From the NCBI GenBank assembly GCA_038380435.1, contig JAWZYU010000025.1, forward strand, positions 48,058,691-48,122,690: 64,000 nt of DNA, in the 5' to 3' direction. Every line of letters begins with the position of its first letter. Positions within the stretch are counted from its first letter, which is position 1. Of this stretch, positions 44,106-54,869 are shown piece after piece. This DNA is from Ryuthela nishihirai. Taxonomy: Eukaryota > Arthropoda > Arachnida > Araneae > Heptathelidae. The notes beneath the pieces are model-generated. The model was not told the DNA's origin. It searched no databases and saw only the letters and a list, made by a program, of their open reading frames with translations. The position numbers and the translations under genes are program-made.

Positions 44106-46668
44106 GACAAAAATTAGGGGATATTTCAGTATACTATGAATTGGTTAAAGTGTTTAATGTGCACCTAGAAATATTTGTCAAAAAAATTGGAAAACAGAGC
44201 CAAATTCAGTATATTGATTATTTGTTTTATGAGCTATAGGTTGGACAGGTTTGGTGTAGATGTTTTGCTTCTTTTAGGGTTAAAAAATTTTAAATTAAAA
44301 AAACTGAAAAGTTGCCTTTTAAAATCACAGTTTAACTTTAAATGATTGAATTTAAAACATTCAATATTCACTGTTAAACCTCACACTTGGTGCAAATGAT
44401 TCTTTTCTTCCCAATGGTCCAATGGCTAGTGAGCTTCATTACTGATCGAAGGAACTCAGGCAGTCTGTCTTGTTTTCAAACATAAAAAGGAAAAAATTAC
44501 GTGAAATACTCTGATGGGAAATGTAAAAAAAATGTTTTAGACTCCAGCTTCAGTAAAATAAGTTAAATTAATAAAGGAAAATTAATTTTTCTTTGCTTTG
44601 CTGTACTTGTTACAAATATGGTTTTATGTTTTAGCTTGTTTCAGACTTAAGCAATTTAAGGCATCCAAGAAATTTTGATTTTCATTTTGTTTTAATGCAG
44701 AGTAAAACCACATTTCTGAGGAAACTATGTGAAGCAAACATATCAAATTAAATAAACTATTGAAGGTTACGTGAAGAAATAGTGTGAATTTAACCGTTTT
44801 TATGGAATTTTGAATTTATATGCACATACTTAGATTTTTTTTTCTGTAATTGAAAATTCAAAACAGACTAAAATGCAAATAATTAAACTTATTTTATCTA
44901 GTACAGCATACAATTTTTCCTGAGAAATTTTAAAATTTTTACATTAATTCCTCTTACTGAGATTAGAGTATGGAAACAGCTATTTTCAGATTTTTTTCCA
45001 CTTTCTGGATGATGTTTTACCCAGAAAGAATTGAATCACAATATTTAAATGAAACAAAATGGAACTCAGTGGACTAATGAAGTTGATAAAATTAAAAAAA
45101 AAAAACTGGTGCATCAGATATGTTCCCTACCTGGTAGAATCTACCTGTAGAAAGGATAAAAAATTAGAACAGGCATAGAACAAGAAACTTTTTTGAGGTG
45201 GCGAGGATTAAAAAAAATGCCTCCAGAATTGAAAAAATGAGCTCATTTTTCTTATTTAATTCTAGTAAAGATTAAAAGCGCATGCCATAGAATAACAAAG
45301 AAGAGGAAATAAATCATTATAAAGACAAAAAGTCATTAAATTTTAGTATTAGTTTTTAGCCATTTTTGAAGGTGGGAGACTTGCCCCTATCTTCTACTAT
45401 CCCAGAGTTAGAAAAACGAACTCACTAAGAGAAGTTTTAATACATATATTTCAAGATTTATGGTCAATGAACTTTTTTTGGCCATTCTGGATTACTTTTG
45501 GCAAGAATTCCATCCATTCTTGCATTCCATTTTGCATTCACACCGAATAAATCCTCTGGATTTACTCTGGTGTGAATGCAAGAAAAGTTCTTCATAAAAA
45601 AAAAAGTGTTTATATTTCTAATGGTGATTTACACAAGACTGCTAGGGGAAAAAGTCAAGACAATATAAAATGGGTCGCATTTATCAAAAATCGCATGAAA
45701 TCTCAGTAAATCACCCAATATAAAAAAAAAAGTCTCCAATAGGTGTAGTTATATTCAACCTATTGAGACTGCTGTATTTGTTTATTTGTTATATTGCTGT
45801 ATTTGTTCTTCTGCCGAGTTTATCATGTCCCCTCCAATCATCTTTTTTTCCCCGTGTACAACTCCTTTATGGCCATCACCATATCCCTGAATTTTAATTA
45901 GCAAGAGAGTGACTTTTTCGGAATGCTACTCGGAGGCAAACTCTGGACTGCATTGTGTGTTGTTGAAAGAAAACTTAAAATGTGTGTATGTTTTGTGAAG
46001 ATGAAAATAAAAAAGAAAATATATATTAATGAAGGAAAAACTTAGAAGGTTTTTATAAGCCAGAAAATGATGCAATTTTTTAATTTGTGGAAGTTTTTGC
46101 ACAAAACTCTTTTTTAAACTTCAAGGGACTTTCTACTTGACCAATCCAGCCACCTGCATACAGAGCATGTGTTGCAAACCCACTTAGTGCAGCTCTGTAT
46201 GTAACATGTTTGAAATCTGGGAATTAATCTCAATATTATATCATAAACAGAGATGCTGGAAAAGGGTAATAACCAAAACTCTTGTTCTGGGTTCCAAGGT
46301 TCTAGAGGCTGCTAGATATGTAATTTGCTTTGTGGAAGGACAAATTGTAAACTAAGTGGGGGTTAAATCAGGGTGGAGGTTTGGGGTTCTCAAAATCAAG
46401 AGCAATTCCTTGGCCTAAAATGTCTTGTTGCAGTATCATTCTTGAGAAATTTGAACCTAATGACTGATTAGGTAACAATTGCACACAAAAAGAGATAATT
46501 TATAGTATTAGCCAAAATGCATCATTTTTTTAAATTCTTTTTCATGAAATTTTTATGAAATAAACTGATCCATGATAAGAGATTTTTTTTATAGTCTACA
46601 ATTGGTATTCATTTGTCACTTTTGAAACAGTTTATGTGCAATTCATTCATATGTGTTCATATTTCTAG
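44106..46668. other. end of intron 1; AT-rich, two short hairpins, possible S2 head relic
   Basis: Near 44410-44470 an eroded S2-like head may be present (CCAATGGCTAGTGAGCTTCA, ACTGATCGAAGGAACTC). Hairpins lie at 45532-45581 (arms TGCATTCACACC / GGTGTGAATGCA, extended by AATAAATCC / GGATTTACT) and 45731-45770 (AGTCTCCAATAGGT / ACCTATTGAGACT). No additional exon was found. Confidence 0.5.
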
Positions 46669-46842
46669 CTGAAGATCTGAGTATACTGACAATATGTTCA
46701 AAGATTATGAGGAATCTTATAGAAAACTATAACAACTCTCCTGCAGGACTGCATCAGCTCATTTTCCAAAAGTCAAATGAAAAGAGCAACTTAGCTACTT
46801 TTTATATGCAGAATGATCATATAAACAATTACCATAAACTGG
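46669..46842 (+). CDS. FBXO47: F-box protein, FBXO47-like: second exon
   Basis: The acceptor TTTCTAG ends at 46668 and the donor CTGG|GTAAGT starts at 46843. The exon is 174 bases, enters in phase 1 and leaves in phase 1, and stays open. The split codon with the previous exon makes Ala, continuing the F-box as AEDLSILTICSKIMRNLIEN, the half that follows 'LS' in many F-boxes. The rest (LHQLIFQKS..., ending NNYHKLG) leads into the GLL motif of the next exon, as in FBXO47. Because it is a multiple of three and phase-symmetrical, skipping it would keep the frame but cut the F-box in half. The flanking introns are about 14.9 and 11.6 kb. Confidence 0.85.
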
Positions 46843-48182
46843 GTAAGTATTATCTTAATTATTCTATGAGAATCTTCAAAGTTTTTACTTTATTGCAATT
46901 TTGAAAAAAATGTTCTTGATCCAAAACCCATTATTATATAAATATACTTCTGATGCCAACTAGCAAGAATTTTCATCAGAGTTTATTCCATAGTGAATTT
47001 TAATTGAATTATACCACTGATGAAAAATGTTAAGTTTTCTGCTCCAATGTAATTCTCATCATTAATTTAAGCTTTTATTTTTGTAAATATACTCAAATAT
47101 ATTGGGGAAGCATATAATACTATTCTGTTCCTATTCATATAGTTTGACAGACATGCATTTCTTAAAATCATTCCATAATTTATTCTACCATGAGTATAAT
47201 ATTTAATGAAGTTTGTTTTTGATTACAACAGTTTTTGGAATCACTCTTGGTTTCTGGTCTCACTTGTACTTGCACGTAGAATCAGTTGACATGAAAGGAT
47301 GTCTCTTGGATTAATGCTTTGTCGGCTCACAGTGTACTAACCCCAGGGTGTTTGTAAAAAAAATCCAGTAATGGCAAATTATTTTCCCTAAAAATAGGAA
47401 AAATCAATCACTTAATATTATGTGATCATTTTTAATTTTCTTTTTTTTTCTTCCATTAGCAAACACACAGCATTCTATGTTTTCATCAAAGGTGCATACA
47501 ATATTGCAGATTCATTACAAAAGGAGAAATATTTCTAAGAACATTAGTCCAAAAATGACTCAAAAAGATTGAAAAAATACTGGCTTGGATCATAAAATTT
47601 TGTTACTTATTGCAGAAATTAAATTTTATCATCAGAAATGAAGCTTATCACAAATACTCTTGATTTTTGCATTTTATTACTAATTAAAATATACTTTTAA
47701 TTTATTACAAAAGACTTCTGGATGTTGAAAAACTGGGAAATAATTTCCTTTTGAACAATGTGTAGCAAACACAGGAAAAAATGTATTCTTACTTGATAAT
47801 ATTTATGTCACTTTCATTTTGTTATGAAATGCATAAACACTTATGCCCTGAAATATAAATTTCAAGTTTTACTAAAAAGCTAGTTTTAACTCATGTGCTC
47901 TCAAAATGAACATTTTACATTAATGTGGGTGTAAGATAAGTTAAAGTTCCATATAAAATTTGTATATTAAATCAGCACTTTTGACATTATTCGTTCAAAA
48001 GTAATGGGAACTGAAACATTCAACAGCAATAGTGATCATTCTACATTATTCTTCTTGTTACAGCATAAATGATTAATTTTTTTTCCAATTTCTGTCACAT
48101 TTCAAAACTGAAAAAAATCCTTGTGTAAGTTTTTTAAAATATAATTTCTTTAGTGAAACTTAAATCATGATGTATTGGTTTT
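46843..48182. other. start of intron 2, AT-rich, nothing recognised
   Basis: No repeat family or exon seen. Confidence 0.4.
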
Positions 48183-48259
48183 AAATAATTAAATTATAAA
48201 TCAACAGTTAATACTGTGTAAAATACAGTTTTAACCATTGATTTGTAATTTAATTATTA
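48183..48259. repeat. short inverted repeat in intron 2
   Basis: Arms of about 34 bases (AAATAATTAAATTATAAATC...TACTGT and its mirror ending TTTAATTATT) with about five mismatches enclose a loop of about 8 bases. AT-rich sequence raises the chance of coincidence. Confidence 0.55.
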
Positions 48260-48651
48260 CAATTACTTTAGATAACAGTTTGATAAAATAGTTATTAGTA
48301 TGTTTTAACTGAAGACATTCTTAAGACTAGTAATGCTACATTTAAATATTCCAACCAATAACTCTTTGAAGAAATGAATAGAAATGTTTTAATTTCAGGA
48401 AATATATTTTTGGGGCTCAGATATTATTCTACTATTCTGCATTTAAAACCTCTTGTTAGACATTGATGATTTTATCACACTCCCTTATTAATCATAGTTG
48501 TACATTTATGCATTCTTTATCCTCATATGGTTTTTTTTTAAAGTGACTGATGAAATTAGCAATGAGCTTAATCATGGTACCCATTAATCTGCATTATTTC
48601 AGATTGGAGTATTCACTATAACTACAGTAAAATACATTGGGTACTAAAATA

Positions 48652-51222
48652 TATTGGGTGATGCAAAAGTAATAGGGAAAATGTGAACTATGCATTTGCT
48701 GTTGTCAGAAAATATGCAGCTGTGTGGTAAACAACATAAAAAATAGTGCATGTGTAGCTCTGGCATCTAATGACATTCTGTACAAGTGACAAAAAGCATT
48801 TCACAATGGCAACACGATGTGTGCATTTGCTCCATCATGCTGTACGAATTCAGAAATGGTGTTGGTGTCCAAGAGTGTTTGTCTAAACTGTGAAAGCTTC
48901 TGGGGGCAAAGTCATTTATAAAAACACCTGGTACTAGTGATATGACAAATTACAGTCAGGTGACATGATGGCAAATGTGTGGTTCACATTTTTTCAACTC
49001 ACAGATGAATCTGAAAGCAGCCAGCCTGTGGAGTATAACGATGACCATTTATGGAGGACTTCCAAAAAGTTCTTGATATTTATCGACAGATTTGCACTCA
49101 TTCCACTGAAGTTAATGAGCTATGACTTGTTTGAAAGCTTGTCAAAATTTGTCATTACATGTTAAAAACAAATGCTGTTTCATCATTTCTCTTTCCAAAG
49201 TTTGGTCTGCAAAATCTGTGTGTTGTTGCTCTGGGGCCTACTAAAGACAGGGAAAAAATTTATATTTTCACAAGGATGCAGCTTGGGAACGATGAGAAAA
49301 AAAAATTCATGCCAATTTATCACAGACATATTGGGATCATGCCTGTTCATATGGCACTGCTATGGGATGGATGCACAAATTCAGAGAAGGAAGGCAGAGC
49401 TTCGAAGACCTCCCTCATGCAGGAAGACTGAAGGAGGCAGTGAACAAGAGAACCATTGCTGCTGTTCGTGAACTCATAAAGGATAACCCACACATCACCA
49501 CTCAGATAATAAATTTAGATGTCAGTGTATCAATTGGCAGTGTGGAAACAATTATTCATCAACATTTAAAGTTCCGAAAGATCTTTGCTGAATGGGACCC
49601 CACACACTGACAGAACAGCAAAAAGGGGCTAGAATTGACTAGTGCAAGGAGATGCTAGCAATATTTGGACCTAGTGGTCCCGAACGATTAATTGGTTAAC
49701 AGAGATTGTCACAGGTGATGAGATGTGGTATTATTACTATACAATCCCCACAAATGTTGACAACTATGTTTGGATTGCGGAAGATGAACCACATCCTCAA
49801 ATCCTGCAACAAGACTTTTGCTCAAGGAAGAGAAGGTTCACAATTTTTATCAATTCCCAAGGAGTGGTAGCTGTGGACACCTTACCTGAAAAAATGACTA
49901 TAAACAGCCAATAATATACCAACATTGTTTTTCCCAAAATGGTTAAGGGTATGAAGGAACAGCATCACAGAACAGGCATCAAAGGTTATTCTTCTTCATG
50001 ATGATGCCAGTGCTCACATAACTCGTCAAATTATGGCCTATCTGGAGCAGGAAAAAATGAAACAGCTGCTCCATCCTGCATGCCCACCCTATCTTATGCC
50101 ATGTAATTTTTGTTGTTTCCAAAAATTAAAAAAAACTTGCTAGAAAGTCTTTTTCAAGTATACAAGACCATGCAAAATGCATTCATTTAGAGTTGTGAAG
50201 TTTTCCCCAACAGGAGTACCACCAGCATTCCAGAATTGGCCTAGACATCTGCAACTTTTGCATAGATGCTGAAAGGGAGTACTTTGAATGTGTAAAAATT
50301 TTGTTGAGGTAAGTACAATGGTTTTTGTTCTGCACATGCATGTCAAGAACTCTTTGAATGTCCCTCATAAAGGCACTGCTGAATGAAAATCCACATCATA
50401 TATCCAGAGATTTTTTGCACAGCTACTGAACACCAATCAGTCCTCTGTCATTAAACATCTGCAAAAACTGGGTTATGTTTCAAAACTGGATCCCACATCA
50501 GTTATCGCAACAGAATATGGTGGCTTGCTATACTGCATATGCTTCATTGCTTGCTTGGTAAAAAACCAATGGTTTTCTTGACTGAATGATTACAGGGGAT
50601 GAAAGGTAGATCATTAATGATAATGTCTGTAATAGATCATGTTGTCAAGCAGGAGAATCGCCCAGGCTATGGTAAAACTGGAGCTTTATTCTCGTGAGAT
50701 AATGATCTGTAGTTGGTGATATTGCAGGGGTATCATCCACTGTGAGCTTTTAAACATGTCCCAGACTATCATCTTGATGTCTGCTGTGAGCAGTTGGACC
50801 ACTTAAGTGCAGCACTGAAGGCCAAATGTCTAGTGTTGGTAAACAGAGAGGAGTCATGTTCCACCAGAACAATGCAAGGCTCTCTGTTGGATTATGGACA
50901 CAGCAGAAGCTGCAGCAGTTAGGCTGGGAAATAGTAACTCATCCCCTATATTCGGATTACCTGACCCCCACAGGTTTACATCTGTTCTGATCCCTGAACA
51001 ATTTAATTTCTAATAGGAAGTTTCAGCATGATCACATGGTGAAAGAGTGCATTGCCAGTTTCATTGCCATGAAGAACAAGAGTTCCTAAAGGAATGGCAT
51101 CTACAAACGTGTAGATTGTTGGAACATGATCATATCTGCTAATAGTAATTACGTTCTTAATTAAGTAACACATTGGTTAATCATGGGAATGATTATTCTT
51201 TCATGTCTCATCCATTACTCTT
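48652..51222 (+). mobile_element. mariner M1, copy 2, split by mariner M2
   Basis: The left end TTGGGTGATGCAAAAGTAAT matches, reversed, the right end of M1 copy 1. 48652-49049 is the 5' part. 50370-51222 resumes with AAGGCACTGCTGAATGAAAA and transposase remnants (NQSSVIKHLQKLGYVSKLD-like, GDER-like). The right end stops where the (ATC)n tail of RTE copy F begins. The transposase is riddled with stops and frameshifts. Confidence 0.85.
49052..50367 (+). mobile_element. mariner M2, copy 1, inserted in M1
   Basis: The ends TGGAGGACTTCCAAAAAGTT and, reversed from the right, TGAGGGACATTCAAAGAGTT are an inverted-repeat pair flanked by TA (49050-49051, 50368-50369). The transposase relic has HKFREGRQSFEDLPHAGRLK, NKRTIAAVRELIKDNPHIT, IGSVETIIHQHLKF, a GDEMWYYYYTI-like first catalytic region (about 49720) and HDDASAHITRQ-like second (about 50000). 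It is dead, with many stops, and 1,316 bp long. Confidence 0.88.
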
Positions 51223-51510
51223 ACATCATCATCATCTTTTTCAATCAGCCATGGAGTATGCAGGTCCAACCAGATTGTACAATTTAGTTCTCTAAACACG
51301 TCCTGAGCTACATCTGCTGCATCTCACCACTGTAGACCAATTTTAACAAAGTCCTGTTTGACATTGCCTACCACATCCTAGGTCTCCCCCTCTTTCTGAG
51401 GCCTTTAGGCACACTGTTCATAACCTTACTCGCTAATCTATAATTACGCATACGGGCAACATGGCCAAATCAACAGAATCTCTCTCTGCAGAATATGTTG
51501 CTCAAAGAGG

Positions 51511-52876
51511 TTACTGACTCCTTTGCCTAACCTCATCATTACTTACAAAGTTGAACCACTTAATGCCCAAGATACTGTGTAAGCATCTAGAATTAAAAGC
51601 ATCAAGTTTCCTGTTATCTTGTTTACAAAGTGTCCAAGTTTCACTATCATAACTAACCCTAGAAAGAACCAAACTATTATACAGTCTAATTTTAGTCTTT
51701 AGGTATATACTACTATTTCTCAACACTCTCCATAGATTCTTAAAAGTCCCAGCAGCAATCCCTATCTGTCTGTTAATCTCATGCTGCACATCACCAGCAT
51801 CCGTTACATAGCTCCCAAGACAATTAAACTGTGACACCTGCTCAAGACTGCAACCATTCAGATTAACAGAATCATAACCTGCCTGACCAATTTTCATCAC
51901 TTTAGTTTTTCTCTCTGTTTATAACCAAACCTACTCTACTGCCAGTCTCATCAACAGCTCGAATGAAAGAGTTCATCTCATCAACATCATTTGCCAAAAG
52001 GGCTAAATCATCAGCATAATCTAAATCAGAAATTGTCGTATCTCCAGCCCATTTAAGGCCAAAATCTTTCCCTTGAAGTGAATTTCGCATAACATAATCA
52101 ATAACCAAGCTAAAGAGGAAAGGAGACAAAATGCACCCTTGTCGAACACCAGAAGTAATGCTAAACCAATTGCTACAAGCCTTACCAACTCTCACACACG
52201 ACTCAGTGTTATTATAGAGAGCTTTCATTATGTTAACTAACTTGTCAGGTATACCATACAATCTCACAATCAACCACAAATTATGGCGATCAATAGATTC
52301 GAAAGCCTTTTTGAAATCAACAAAGCTAGCAACCAAAGGTTTCTGAAACTCTAAACATTTCTCAAGAATCTGCCTAAGTGAAAATATCTGATCCACATAT
52401 CCCCTACCACTTCTGAATCCACATTGTTCATCACGCAATTGCCTGTCAACCAGATTCTTAATTCTATTAAGCACAATCATGGAAAGAACTTTACCTGGAA
52501 CAGAGAGTAGGCTGATACCCCTATAGTTATCACAAGAACTGCGATCACCTTTTTTAAAAATAGGGATAACAATAGTTCTGGTAAAATCCTTAGGAACCAT
52601 GCCTTTATCATAAAAGATATTCAGAATTTCAGTCATCCAAGTGGTAACCGAAACATTCCCAGCTATAAGCATTTCGGTAGTAATTTCATCTACCCCTGAG
52701 GATTTATGTAGTTTAAGTTTAGAAACAGCCAAAATAACTTCAGATTGTGTTATAGGGCCAACATTAAAGCCACCAATGCATCTATCATCATTACAAACAA
52801 TGAGAGTAGAACTAACCACATTGTTTAGAACATTACTGAAATGCTCAGCCCACCTAGCCATGACAGAATCCCTCAC
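51511..52876 (-). pseudogene. RTE reverse transcriptase (copy F), nearly continuous
   Basis: On the minus strand, 52876-51902 encodes KLHKSSGVDEITTEMLIAGN, FKKGDRSSCDNYRGISLLS, DEQCGFRSGRGYVDQI, DFKKAFESIDRHNLW, GVRQGCILSPFLFSLVIDY and the YADD loop, up to GLVINREKN. One frameshift then leads into 51900-51511 (MKIGQAGYDSVNLNGCSLEQ, KTKIRLYNSLVLSRVSYDSE). Motif order and spacing are those of RTE polymerases; no RNase H domain. Confidence 0.9.
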
Positions 52877-53288
52877 CTTCTATAACCTTACCTTGTTTAT
52901 CCTTCAATCCTTGTATGCCTGTCCGTTTTCTACCACACAAAACATTAACTCTCTGGTACAGCTCTCTGCTGGTTTGTGGTCTAACTGCTTCCTTGGCTTT
53001 GTCAGCCAAGCCATCAAGCCAAAGATTCTTATCAGTAGCTAACTGATTCTTTACACGTTTATTAAGCTCTCTGTAATCCCTTCTATTAGGACTAGTAGGG
53101 TACTGATTAAGGACATTCCTGCAGTTCCTTCTTTCTGAAATAAGCTCAAGTGCCTTATCACTTAAATAATTCTGCCTCCTCTGCTCCTTTTTTCCTAAAA
53201 GAGTACTGTTAGTTTCCAAAAAAGTCTGTTTAAAATGGCCCCATTCTTCCTCAACTTCAGTATTAAGCAAACCATGACTGTCATAATG

Positions 53289-53678
53289 GGTTGGGTTGGG
53301 TTGTTTTACCTCTGAGCGGCACTTTTTTGTACACCATGGGCTAAATGGCCAGGTCACATGGACCCCGAAGGCTCAGAGAAGGTTGGGGGAGGGGACCCAC
53401 TGGAACAGCTGTTGGGAGACAGATGGTAACCTCCCGTCAAGGCCATCCAGCGTGTTCTTTAACGTGCACAGGGTATGGCTCTCCCGCACACGAGGCCACG
53501 GCTTAACGTCCCATCTGACGGACGGCGGCCTTTCCAAGCCCATCGGTGTCCCCTACTGACCGTGGGCAGGGCGGAGAATTTTGTGGAGATAAATCTCAAC
53601 GCTGACCCAGCTGGGACTCGAACCTGGGAACTACAGATTACGAGCCTGGCGCGCTACCTACTGAGCCACCCCCGCCCC
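53289..53678 (-). repeat. SINE S1, full length and young, inserted in RTE copy F
   Basis: The 390-base minus-strand copy starts GTGGCTCAGTAGGTAGCGCG (A box) with CCAGGTTCGAGTCCCAGCTG (perfect B box GGTTCGAGTCC). The whole body follows and it ends GGTAAAACAACCCAACCC. The 7-base CATAATG flanks it on both sides (53282-53288, 53679-53685) and occurs once in uninterrupted RTE copies, proving the insertion. It is the best copy for defining the family. Confidence 0.96.
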
Positions 53679-53871
53679 CATAATGACTAAGTAACCTATC
53701 ATGGTAAGCTTTAGCTATAACTGGGTCTTTCAGAGCTTCAGTATTAAAGGTAAATTTTTTAAATTTGGCACAACACTTTTTAAGTTTAAGTTGCAAGACA
53801 CTTTTAACACGGTAATGGTCAGATCCAAATTCAGCTCCCCTATATGCCCTGGTATTTCTAACAGAACTAGC

Positions 53872-54506
53872 TCATTGGCTGTTAATTAATATATAATCAA
53901 TCATATTCCTATGCAGCCCATCAGGTGAAACCCATGTGTATTTATGTATGTCGCGGTGTTTGTAATATGTGTTAGTTATTCTGAAACCATTGAGTTTACT
54001 TACTTGTAGGAGACATTGCCTATTGCCATTGCAGTACCAATACCAAAAGGGCCTATTACTCCTCCCCAAAAGTCAGAATCAGTACCAACTTTGGCATTGA
54101 AGTCACCAAGAACAAGGGTAATATCTCCTTTCTTGACAGAATTCAAAATATTCAGAAGTTGTCGGTAAAACCTATCCTTCTCATCCTCATCGGCATCCTC
54201 AGTGGGGGCATAACAGCAGATAACATTCAAGTCTTTAATGCTTGTCTGAAATTTTGCTGTAAGAAACCTTTCATTAATGCACTTATATCCTAGAAGAGCA
54301 TCACTAGCGTGTCTGCTGAGCAGCAGTCCTATGCCTTGGTGATGCTTTCCATCCTCCTTCCCTGTAAAGAGAAATTTAAAGTTATTTTTAAGTATCTCAC
54401 CTTTACCTGTCCATCTGATCTCTTGCAAGCCTAGAATATCTAGGTTATAGCGCTGGAATTCCTGCATGAGGACATCAAGAGAATAATCCTTATATAATGT
54501 CCTCAC
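53872..54506 (-). pseudogene. RTE endonuclease (copy F), 5'-truncated
   Basis: 54506-54000 encodes MRTLYKDYSLDVLMQEFQRY, LDILGLQEIRWTGKGEI, HHQGIGLLLSRHASDALLGY, CCYAPTEDADEDEKDR and LVLGDFNAKVGTDSDFWGG. After a frameshift, 54069-53872 gives the YTWVSPDGLHRNMIDYILIN segment. It is of the A/E subfamily type (YSLDV, RWTGKG) in this region. Confidence 0.88.
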
Positions 54507-54546
54507 GATCCACGTTCCTGCAGAGAGAAAATGATTAGTAGGATTT

Positions 54547-54869
54547 TTAAAGAAAAATCCTACTAATCTGATGGCTCAGCAGCTGAAAACTGAAAAATAA
54601 CTGCTTATCAAACTGTGTTAAGCAATTACAGTCTAGAGGGTGTCTTTAATACATACAAAACTAGGTTATATTACAATATTACAGGATTTTAGGTAGGACT
54701 AGGTTATATTACAACATATTCGCACTTGGTTGATCATCCACCCAAAGAAGAAATGAATGAGTGATTAACGAATTTAATTTGTGACACCATTTCCCACATG
54801 TTTAAGCAGAGCCAAGAAAGTACAACTTTCTTCTTGTGATTCCTGCGAAAACATGACTGCCAAGGTTTG
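54547..54869. other. intron 2 spacer with a foldback at the RTE 5' junction
   Basis: GATTAGTAGGATTTTT at 54531-54546 is mirrored by AAAAATCCTACTAATC at about 54552-54567. The RTE 5' end therefore continues into a short inverted copy of itself. Nothing is recognised beyond it. Confidence 0.6.

Larger units (their letters stand above)
51223..54546 (-). mobile_element. RTE-type LINE, copy F, interrupted by an S1 SINE
   Basis: The 3' tail is (ATC)n at 51223-51237. Going upstream on the minus strand: the C-terminal frame (51511-51900), a 324-codon reverse transcriptase frame (51902-52876), the linker (52854-53357), the S1 insertion (53289-53678) and the endonuclease (53872-54506). The copy ends near 54546, lacking the leader. 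It is the best-preserved catalytic set here: LVLGDFNAKVG (about 54100) and DYADDLALLANDVDEMNSF (codons near 52007-52018) look intact, with the frame broken at only a few points. It lies in intron 2 antisense to the host gene. Confidence 0.93.

Noticed and set aside
48770..51222. SETMAR-type host gene (mariner transposase fused to a SET domain)
   Set aside because: No SET domain is seen and the transposase frames are broken. It is two nested mariner relics.
53296..53559. Open frames of 60-90 codons across S1 copies (also at 1728, 33.7, 55.5, 57.7-58.3 kb)
   Set aside because: They recur only where S1 SINEs lie, in both orientations, and have no protein signature.
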